From positions 1-20,587 of the forward strand of contig CAYGZM010000062.1 of NCBI GenBank assembly GCA_964354365.1: DNA of 20,587 bases, read 5' to 3'. Within the stretch, counting starts at the first letter, position 1, and every line of letters starts with the position of its first letter. The notes beneath the pieces are model-generated. The model worked only from the letters and a program-made list of their open reading frames with translations, was not told the DNA's origin and searched no databases. This DNA comes from CAYGZM01 sp964354365 (GTDB lineage Bacteria; Planctomycetota; Phycisphaerae; Sedimentisphaerales; Anaerobacaceae). The position numbers and the translations under genes are program-made. Shown here one piece after another: positions 15,043-20,587 of the stretch.

Positions 15043-16302
15043 ATGCACATTTTAGTTGTCCACCAATATTATCTTGGCAAGGATTCCGCAGGTGGGTCGC
15101 GTTGGAACCAGTTTGCAAAATACTGGGCGGACGCCAACCATCATATAACAGTTCTGACGGGGACCGTGCACTACTCGACAGGAGGGAAATCGCCCGAGTA
15201 CAAACGTAAGTTTGTTGTAACCGAACATGAAGGTCCAAATATTACGATCAAGCGTTGTTACGTAAATGAAGGCTACAACAAGAGCTTTGTCGGCAGGTTC
15301 CTGGCTTACCTGTCGTTTGTAGTAAGCTCAGTCTGGGCGGGACTGTTTCATGCAGGCAAGTGCGACGTCATCATTTGCACCTCGCCGCCTTTGACCGTTG
15401 GCCTGACAGGTTGGATTTTGAGTCGTCTGAAGCGCATTCCAATGGTGTTTGAGGTGCGTGACCTGTGGCCCGAATCGGCGATTGACACCGGTGTTCTGTC
15501 AAACAAATGGTTAATAAAAATGGCTTATTGGCTCGAAAGGAAGAGTTATAAATCCGCCGGATGGATCAACGTCCTGACCCCGGCATTCAGGGATGCCCTG
15601 ATTTCCAAGAAGAATGTCTCGGCCGACCGAATCAGTGTGATACCAAACGGGGCAGACCTTGACATTTTCGAACAGGGCGGGGGCGGAACGCAAGTCAGAC
15701 AAAAGCATAACCTGGAAAAGAAGTTTGTAATCACGTATGTTGGCGCACACGGCGTGGCAAATCATCTCATCCAGATTCTGGAGGCCGCCAAGCTCCTCCA
15801 AACCGACCCGGACATTGTCTTCATGCTGGTCGGGGACGGAATGGAAAAGCCAATGTTAAAGGAAAAGGCCAACGATTGGTGCCTGGGCAATGTCGTATTT
15901 GTGGACAGCGTGCCCAAAAGTGTCATCGGCGACTACATAGCCACAAGTGACGTCTGCATAGCCGTCCTAAAGAAGGTCGATACGTTCAAGACCGTGTATC
16001 CGAACAAGGTATTTGATTACATGACACTGGCGAAACCCATAATCATCGGCATTGACGGTATCGCAAGAAAGCTGGTAGAAGAGGCCGGTGCCGGCATATT
16101 TGCAGAGCCCGAGAATGCCCAGAGCCTGGCCAAGGCCGCAAGAGTGATGAAAGCAGATCCGCATGCAAGGCGCCTCTTCGGAGAAAACGGACGGAAGTTT
16201 GTGGAAGACAGGTTTTCCAGGCGGAAGCTGTCCGAGGCGTATCTTCAGATTGTTGAACGAGTGGTATGTGAATCACGTAGCAAGCCGCAGAATCGAGAAT
16301 AA
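15043..16302 (+). CDS. GT4-family glycosyltransferase, WbuB-like (second copy)
   Basis: The 419-residue protein is related to the glycosyltransferase at 12593: HILVVHQYYLG (2-12), ICTSPPLTVGLTGWIL (111-126), FEVRDLWPESAIDTG (136-150), ISVIPNGADLDIF (197-209), YVGAHGVANHLIQILEAA (232-249), LVGDG (262-266) and YPNKVFDYMTLAKPIIIG (319-336). In this member an aspartate (D325) stands where the conserved donor-site glutamate usually occurs in the xxEYM block. It should add a sugar to the lipid-linked unit in the cytoplasm. GGTGAAG about six bases upstream supports the ATG at 15043. It is the last plus-strand gene of the cassette and meets the WecA-like gene tail to tail. Confidence 0.92.
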   Translation: MHILVVHQYYLGKDSAGGSRWNQFAKYWADANHHITVLTGTVHYSTGGKSPEYKRKFVVTEHEGPNITIKRCYVNEGYNKSFVGRFLAYLSFVVSSVWAGLFHAGKCDVIICTSPPLTVGLTGWILSRLKRIPMVFEVRDLWPESAIDTGVLSNKWLIKMAYWLERKSYKSAGWINVLTPAFRDALISKKNVSADRISVIPNGADLDIFEQGGGGTQVRQKHNLEKKFVITYVGAHGVANHLIQILEAAKLLQTDPDIVFMLVGDGMEKPMLKEKANDWCLGNVVFVDSVPKSVIGDYIATSDVCIAVLKKVDTFKTVYPNKVFDYMTLAKPIIIGIDGIARKLVEEAGAGIFAEPENAQSLAKAARVMKADPHARRLFGENGRKFVEDRFSRRKLSEAYLQIVERVVCESRSKPQNRE

Positions 16303-16339
16303 GGTGAAGGTCCTGAGAATTGCCGGCACTTAAGGCGCC

Positions 16340-16388
16340 CGGGAAGACTTATCGCAGCCTAATCGGCTGACCTTTGCTACCCTTCCCG
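16340..16388. terminator. Possible two-sided terminator between convergent genes
   Basis: An outer inverted repeat CGGGAAG (16340-16346) with CTTCCCG (16382-16388) encloses an inner stem CAGCC (16355-16359) and GGCTG (16365-16369) with a five-base loop. It lies at the meeting point of a plus and a minus gene. There is no T-run and the right arm is inside the last codons of the minus gene, so this is tentative. Confidence 0.3.
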
Positions 16389-17537
16389 ACCATCCTTCCT
16401 TATTTTCCCGCGGAGTCCCTCCATCTTGAGGTAGCCCTTCTTCCAGACCACAATGCCGGATATGACGAAAACAGCAACATACACGGGAAGAGCGTGTCTG
16501 GCCCTTATTCTGATGCTGAAGGCAAGACCAATAAGTGCATACAAACCGGCCAGGACATAGCAAATCTGGACCGTTCTTTTCAGTGGTATTCCTCTGTCGA
16601 TCATCTGGTCGTATATATGGCCGCGATCCGAAACAAAGAGCGGACGCTTGTTGACGAACCGTCTGACAAGCGCAACCGCGGTGTCGAGAATCGGCAGCCC
16701 GAAAACGACTATAGAGGCCATCCACCATCTGACCGACTGCATTGCGAACAACATCATAACGGCCGCCACTACAAAGCCGAGCAGCATACTCCCGGCGTCA
16801 CCCATGAAAATCTTGGCAGGGTGCCGATTGAAAGGCAAAAAGCCGCAGACTCCGCCCACCAGTCCCAGGCATATTATTGCCCGGACGGGATCCCCGACAT
16901 CGGATGCGCGCCACGTCCCCAGGTGAATTGTAAGCAGCAACAGGGCTGTGGTGATAACGATGGTGACACCTGCACACAATCCGTCCAAACCATCCAAGAG
17001 GTTCAGCGAGTTTGTTGCCCCCAGAACAAAGACGACTACGATCGGGATGCCCAAAATCATCTCCACACTTTCCGAGAATCTCAGCCCAAGGTAAATGTTC
17101 ATGAAGTTGAGAGCCGGCGTTATGCCGACAACAACCAGAACCGCCGCGGCAATTGCCTGACCCTGCATCTTTTGCCACGGCTTTATATCGAATATGTCGT
17201 CCACGAGACCGATGAAGCATGCAATCGCAGCGCCGGCCACTACACCGATGAGCCAGGTGAGTGCTTGAGGGAAATACTCCTGGTCTCGAATGCAGTAAAT
17301 GCCCGTAAGTATGCCGACGGTCAAACCGACCAGCATGCCGACGCCGCCAAGGTAAGCGATACTTCCCTTGTGAGTCTTGACGCGGTTGTCGGGCTTGTCA
17401 ACGATCCCGAACTTCAACGCGATCTTCTTGCAAAGCGAGGTCGCAACAAGGGCCGAGATAAATGAAAAGGCCGCAACAGGCCAGAACTGCACCACCCACT
17501 CTATGGACCTGTGGGGGCCGATAATGCCGTCAAACAT
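16377..17537 (-). CDS. wecA: WecA/TagO-type undecaprenyl-phosphate GlcNAc-1-phosphate transferase
   Basis: The 386-residue protein has about ten to eleven membrane helices and all signature blocks of polytopic phosphoglycosyl transferases (MraY/WecA): KPDNRVKTHKGSIAYLGG (48-65), GLVDDIFD (110-117), NSLNLLDGLDG (176-186, catalytic metal site), FMGDAGS (244-250) and the WecA-type GHIYDQMIDRG (306-316) sugar-recognition loop. It moves a sugar 1-phosphate, most often GlcNAc-1-P, from the UDP-sugar to undecaprenyl phosphate, starting repeat-unit synthesis at the inner face of the membrane. AGAGGAT lies eight bases before the ATG at 17537. It is transcribed away from a second, unrelated initiating transferase at 17744, with a 206-base region between them. 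The family is certain; GlcNAc specificity is inferred from the histidine loop. Confidence 0.93.
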   Translation of the reverse strand: MFDGIIGPHRSIEWVVQFWPVAAFSFISALVATSLCKKIALKFGIVDKPDNRVKTHKGSIAYLGGVGMLVGLTVGILTGIYCIRDQEYFPQALTWLIGVVAGAAIACFIGLVDDIFDIKPWQKMQGQAIAAAVLVVVGITPALNFMNIYLGLRFSESVEMILGIPIVVVFVLGATNSLNLLDGLDGLCAGVTIVITTALLLLTIHLGTWRASDVGDPVRAIICLGLVGGVCGFLPFNRHPAKIFMGDAGSMLLGFVVAAVMMLFAMQSVRWWMASIVVFGLPILDTAVALVRRFVNKRPLFVSDRGHIYDQMIDRGIPLKRTVQICYVLAGLYALIGLAFSIRIRARHALPVYVAVFVISGIVVWKKGYLKMEGLRGKIRKDGREG

Positions 17538-17601
17538 CGTTACTATCCTCTACGTATGAGGTCTCTGAGCACGACTAAGACAACTAAGCTTACCATAGTT
17601 T

Positions 17602-17632
17602 ACCGGACGTTTTCACTGGTGTCCAGTCCGGT
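17602..17632. repeat. 7-bp inverted repeat in the divergent intergenic region
   Basis: ACCGGAC at 17602-17608 pairs exactly with GTCCGGT at 17626-17632 across 17 bases. It lies between the divergent wecA-like and sugar-transferase genes, a natural place for a shared operator. The half-site CCGGAC also occurs in the inverted repeat at 6569-6594. No strong promoter hexamers were found beside it; a weak TATAGT is at 17707-17712. Confidence 0.4.
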
Positions 17633-17743
17633 TGCTGCGATATCGACACTTTCGCTGCATCCGGTTGGAGCGCATTCGCAGCTTTTCTACTTCCCAGACT
17701 TCGGCTTATAGTGCGGTGTTCTTTAGCGTTATGGTGAGATTTT

Positions 17744-18364
17744 ATGAGTCTTTACAGCATTTGCAAACGCGGATTTGACGTGGTTATTTGCCTGCCCGCG
17801 GCGATCATTCTATTTCCGCTTTTTGCGGTGTTGGTTGTGGTTATCAGGCTTACCAGCAGAGGCCCGGCCATCTTCAGACAGCAAAGGGCCGGCAGGTGCG
17901 GCAAACCGTTCGTCTTTTATAAATTTCGCACTATGAAGCTTGACGCTGATCCTTTCGGGCCCAGCCCAAAGACCAGAGGGGACCCGCGCCTCACCAAAGT
18001 CGGAAGGCTCCTGCGCGAGTATTCACTTGACGAGCTGCCGCAATTGTATAATATATTGAAAGGCGATATGAGCGTCGTCGGGCCTCGGCCTCTGTATCTC
18101 TCGCAGGTACCCGAGTGGAGTGAGCGGCAAAAGAAACGGCTCCTTGTCAGGCCCGGCCTGACCGGGTTGGCGCAGGTATCAGGACGGGGAGAGCTGACGC
18201 GCGAAGAAAAACTCGAGCTCGACGTCAAATATGTCGAAACGGCAGGCCTCCTGACCGACATCAAGATTATGCTGGCTACCATAAACCAGGTCTTCAAACG
18301 AAAGAGCATCTATGAGAAAAGATACTCAAAGACCGAGCGCACCCGGGGACAAGACGGAGAATAG
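17744..18364 (+). CDS. Monotopic phosphoglycosyl transferase (bacterial sugar transferase, PglC/WcaJ type)
   Basis: The 206-residue protein is the size of the minimal PglC-like catalytic unit. After KRGFDVVICLPAAIILFPLF (8-27, the single re-entrant membrane helix) come RQQRAGRCGKPF (45-56), YKFRTM (59-64), the catalytic Asp-Glu in LDELPQLYNILKGDMSVV (95-112) followed by GPRP, and RPGLTGLAQVSGRG (136-149). The family forms a covalent phosphosugar intermediate and passes it to undecaprenyl phosphate. Lacking the extra N-terminal helices of WbaP or WcaJ, it is a PglC-type small enzyme. The gap to the next gene is five bases, so the two are probably translated together. It is a second possible initiator beside the WecA-like enzyme. 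Which UDP-sugar it uses cannot be read here. Confidence 0.93.
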   Translation: MSLYSICKRGFDVVICLPAAIILFPLFAVLVVVIRLTSRGPAIFRQQRAGRCGKPFVFYKFRTMKLDADPFGPSPKTRGDPRLTKVGRLLREYSLDELPQLYNILKGDMSVVGPRPLYLSQVPEWSERQKKRLLVRPGLTGLAQVSGRGELTREEKLELDVKYVETAGLLTDIKIMLATINQVFKRKSIYEKRYSKTERTRGQDGE

Positions 18365-18369
18365 GCCGG

Positions 18370-19641
18370 ATGGTCGATAACAGCGATGATTTGATCAAAG
18401 TGATCATCCTGCTTGTTTTGGCAGGCTGTGGCGCAGCCTTCGCGCTCGAACCCAATGAGATACTCGTCGTTGTGAATACAAACCTGCCCGAATCGACCGG
18501 CCTGGGCAGATACTACTGCCAGAAGCGCGGCGTACCCTACGAGAATATCCTTTATTTGCATTTGGGCAAGAGCCTTGGCGAGAACATCAGCAGGGAGGCA
18601 TACGAAGAACGGATGGCTGAACCTGTTCGCAGAGAGCTCCTTAGAAAGAGGGTCCCGGGCCAAATCAGATGCCTGCTGACAACCTATGGCGTGCCCATCA
18701 GGGTCGGCAGGCGAGGACCGCTGAAGGAGCAGCAGGGCAGGCTAAAGGAGCTGGAGGAATTGATCAAGCAGGCCCGGGAGAAGACGAAGCAGTTGGAACA
18801 AGCCGACCCGAACCATAGGGGCAGCGTCTCCGACGAGCTGAAGAAGACTATCCAGGAAGCGGCCTTTTTGCAGCTCGAAATCGACCGTATCAACGGCAAG
18901 GAGACAGACGCATCGGTGGACAGCGAATTGTCCTTGGCGCTGGCTGGCGATTATGACCTCTATCGCTGGCAGCCAAACAGGCTCAGGGGTAATGTGCCTG
19001 ATCTTGACTTCCAAACGCTTATGGTCAGCAGGCTCGACGGCCCAAACGAAGAAATAGCCACGGGCCTTGTCGATAAGGCGATGGCGGCGGAGAAAACGGG
19101 ATTGAAGGGCATTGCCTACATCGATTCAAGGGGCATTGCGAACAAAAACTCCAATCTGTACGGCTATTTTGACCAGTCTCTGCGGGACCTGGCGATACTT
19201 ACAGGATTGCGAACCGCACTGCCCGTAAAGGAGGAGCGCACGAAAGAGCTTTTCGCGCCGGGGTCCTGCCCGCAGGCAGCCATCTACTGCGGCTGGTACA
19301 GCGTGGGGAAATACATTGATGCCTTTGATTTCGTGGATGGTTCCGTAGGGTATCACATTGCAAGCTCCGAGGCCACAGGGCTTCGTAAACTCGACGGCAC
19401 GAGCTGGTGCCCGGCTATGCTCAGGGACGGGATAACCGCAACGTTAGGGCCGGTAAGCGAACCGTATCTTCACGCCTTCCCAGAGCCAAAAGCATTTTTC
19501 GGGCAGTTGTATGATGGCAAGTGTCTTGTCGAGGCGTACTACCGCACCAACCCATTCAACTCGTGGCAGTTGCTGCTGATAGGCGATCCCCTGTACAGGC
19601 CCTTCGCGAAACGTCAGTTGTCGTCGGGCGAGGGCTCCTGA
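18370..19641 (+). CDS. TIGR03790-family exported protein of unknown function
   Basis: The 423-residue protein matches the uncharacterised TIGR03790 family: EPNEILVVVNTNLPESTGLG (27-46), RYYCQKRGVPYENILYL (47-63), LLTTYGVPIRV (102-112), ASVDSELSLAL (181-191), a Trp/Gly-rich part (YCGWYSVGKY) and a C-terminal LLLIGDPLYRPF. The N-terminus is an export signal; VLAGC (16-20) is a good lipobox, although AFA-LE at 23-27 could be a signal peptidase I site instead. Between 117 and 178 lies a charged, probably coiled-coil insertion (LKEQQGRLKELEELIKQARE). No function is known for the family. It sits five bases after the monotopic sugar transferase, suggesting a role linked to the polysaccharide. Its last 28 bases overlap the tail of the convergent VanZ-like gene. 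Confidence 0.85.
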   Translation: MVDNSDDLIKVIILLVLAGCGAAFALEPNEILVVVNTNLPESTGLGRYYCQKRGVPYENILYLHLGKSLGENISREAYEERMAEPVRRELLRKRVPGQIRCLLTTYGVPIRVGRRGPLKEQQGRLKELEELIKQAREKTKQLEQADPNHRGSVSDELKKTIQEAAFLQLEIDRINGKETDASVDSELSLALAGDYDLYRWQPNRLRGNVPDLDFQTLMVSRLDGPNEEIATGLVDKAMAAEKTGLKGIAYIDSRGIANKNSNLYGYFDQSLRDLAILTGLRTALPVKEERTKELFAPGSCPQAAIYCGWYSVGKYIDAFDFVDGSVGYHIASSEATGLRKLDGTSWCPAMLRDGITATLGPVSEPYLHAFPEPKAFFGQLYDGKCLVEAYYRTNPFNSWQLLLIGDPLYRPFAKRQLSSGEGS

Positions 19642-20366
19642 GTTTTCAGGCGGTTCCGGCGAAAGAAACTTGCCGCCCAGACAATCCCGACAACAACTGC
19701 GATCCCCGCAAGCGAGAGAATCACCTCTTGTATTGCGAATCCCCTGCCGAGCCTTGCGGAATATCCTTTCACAACCAACAAGAGAGCAACCGGCAAGGCC
19801 GGCGCTGCCATCAGCCATTTCGGGCTGGGGGGTATTAGTGAAGCGAAGGGCCTTATGCAGCAAATCCAGAGAAAAGTGAAGCCGGCGTATGCAAACAGGT
19901 GAAACATTGCGTTTGTTAGAGGGAGCAGCTCAGCCGGGTTGACGCGCGCAACGTTGCTCAACCCGAAGATCACGATACCCAAAACAACCGCGGCAGCGGG
20001 CCAGAAGGAAAAGAGTGAAAGCACAATCAAGCCTGTGAGGACACCGGCCAAATCCGCCCCAAAGTCCATCACATCACAACTGCGCCCTACATAGCCCTGC
20101 AGCACCTCATCTACTATACCGTATGTGGCCGCCACCAAGACCACCCAGCAGACGGCCGCTCTGCGCCGGCGTGCCTTGCGGTCGAGGTTGAAAACGAACC
20201 ACAGCAAAAAAGTCAAAATCAGATAGGCAAGGAAGTGTAGAGCCTTGTCCGAGACCTCGGCGCTGCGCACCAACCGTGGAACAGGAACATGCGCCAAGAT
20301 GAAAAGGGTCGGCCAATAGATCAGCAGTGATACTATAGCCAGCTTCCGGTAACGCGATCCAGCCAT
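19614..20366 (-). CDS. VanZ-like integral membrane protein with two VanZ-type repeats
   Basis: The 250-residue protein has about seven membrane helices. The first half has the VanZ signature: SDKALHFLAYLILTFLLW (39-56), DEVLQGYVGRSCDVMDFGAD (86-105). The second half repeats the pattern in degenerate form: HLFAYAGFTFLW (156-167) and GRGFAIQEVILSLAG (207-221), where E214 aligns with D101 and SLAG with DLAG. VanZ proteins confer teicoplanin tolerance in one case, but the family is wide and VanZ-like genes are frequent in exopolysaccharide loci; the role here is not known. I prefer ATG at 20366 over the adjoining TTG at 20369 because AGAGG is correctly spaced. It overlaps the TIGR03790 gene tail to tail by 28 bases. 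Confidence 0.85.
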   Translation of the reverse strand: MAGSRYRKLAIVSLLIYWPTLFILAHVPVPRLVRSAEVSDKALHFLAYLILTFLLWFVFNLDRKARRRRAAVCWVVLVAATYGIVDEVLQGYVGRSCDVMDFGADLAGVLTGLIVLSLFSFWPAAAVVLGIVIFGLSNVARVNPAELLPLTNAMFHLFAYAGFTFLWICCIRPFASLIPPSPKWLMAAPALPVALLLVVKGYSARLGRGFAIQEVILSLAGIAVVVGIVWAASFFRRNRLKTQEPSPDDN

Positions 20367-20432
20367 CAAGATCCTCTAAATGTTTTACCAGAGTAACAAG
20401 GGCATCGTTTTATGCACAAGCCCGAAGGCGTG

Positions 20433-20441
20433 ATTCTATCA
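20433..20441 (-). promoter_or_regulatory. Possible extended -10 promoter for the VanZ-like gene
   Basis: On the minus strand the bases read TGATAGAAT, an extended -10 (TGN plus TAGAAT) about 67 bases upstream of the VanZ-like start. No -35 is evident. It lies in the 221-base gene-free right end of the window. Confidence 0.3.
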
Positions 20442-20568
20442 GAGATTTGCGCGCGGCGTAACGGATAGTCTGCCGAATACGCGAGAAAATCTCAAACACC
20501 AACGACGCTTTGGCCTATCTCACCAACACACGGTAATCCCATGAAAGCCTGCCTCCGCTCGAGTTCTC

Positions 20569-20577
20569 TGATATGAT
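20569..20577 (+). promoter_or_regulatory. Possible extended -10 promoter facing out of the window
   Basis: The plus strand reads TGATATGAT, an extended -10 (TGN plus TATGAT). It is preceded by the same TCTC bases as the opposite promoter at 20433-20441, so TCTCTGATA occurs twice in inverted orientation. Any gene served would lie beyond base 20587. Confidence 0.25.
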
Positions 20578-20587
20578 AGAGGCCAAG

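Noticed and set aside
16374..17465. A 363-codon open frame on the plus strand
   Set aside because: It is opposite the well-supported wecA-like gene; its protein is His/Asn/Gln-rich with no recognisable domain.
1..20587. CRISPR array, tRNA or rRNA genes, phage or toxin-antitoxin or other defence genes
   Set aside because: No regularly spaced repeats, cloverleaf-like or rRNA sequences were recognised, and no encoded protein has nuclease, toxin or defence motifs.

Overview
The window looks like chromosomal DNA from a Phycisphaerae-type planctomycete. Two things point there: a secreted protein ending in a short dockerin-like module (GDLAVLARYWL, then DVDMNGTVDLVDL), which is typical of that class, and a TIGR03790-type protein, a family common in Planctomycetota. 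This assignment is an inference from protein style; no rRNA or tRNA was seen.

Almost the whole window is a locus for making and exporting a cell-surface polysaccharide. From the left: the 3' end of a UDP-GlcNAc 2-epimerase (wecB, 1-240); a Wzx-like flippase, a methyltransferase and an APH-fold kinase in overlapping reading frames (436-3543); a 230-base scar holding the tail of an IS30-type transposase joined to the tail of a hexapeptide acetyltransferase (3550-3774); a Wzy/WaaL-type polymerase or ligase, two GT4 glycosyltransferases and a GNAT acetyltransferase (3833-8493). Next come two secreted proteins transcribed divergently: an orphan on the minus strand (8560-9945), and an N,N-dimethylformamidase-like protein with the dockerin-like tail, behind a perfect sigma-70 consensus promoter (10202-11899). 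A decayed methyltransferase (12046-12596) follows.

The right part holds a WbuB-type GT4, a DegT/DnrJ aminotransferase and a second WbuB-type GT4 (12593-16302), a WecA-like polytopic phosphoglycosyl transferase on the minus strand (16377-17537), a monotopic PglC/WcaJ-type sugar transferase (17744-18364) leading into a TIGR03790 protein (18370-19641), and a two-repeat VanZ-like membrane protein on the minus strand (19614-20366).

Likely joint working: WecB and the DegT/GNAT pair supply amino-sugar nucleotides; WecA and/or the monotopic transferase load the first sugar phosphate on undecaprenyl phosphate; four GT4 enzymes extend the unit; Wzx flips it and the Wzy-like protein polymerises or ligates it. 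The methyltransferase and kinase may modify sugars or chain ends, and the secreted proteins may process or bind the product.

The most unusual signals are four G8 tracts inside coding sequence (two in the flippase, one in the secreted enzyme, and one exactly where the methyltransferase breaks frame), a change in strand composition near 12.5 kb at that pseudogene, the IS30/acetyltransferase scar, the overlapping methyltransferase-kinase pair, and the presence of two unrelated types of initiating enzyme.
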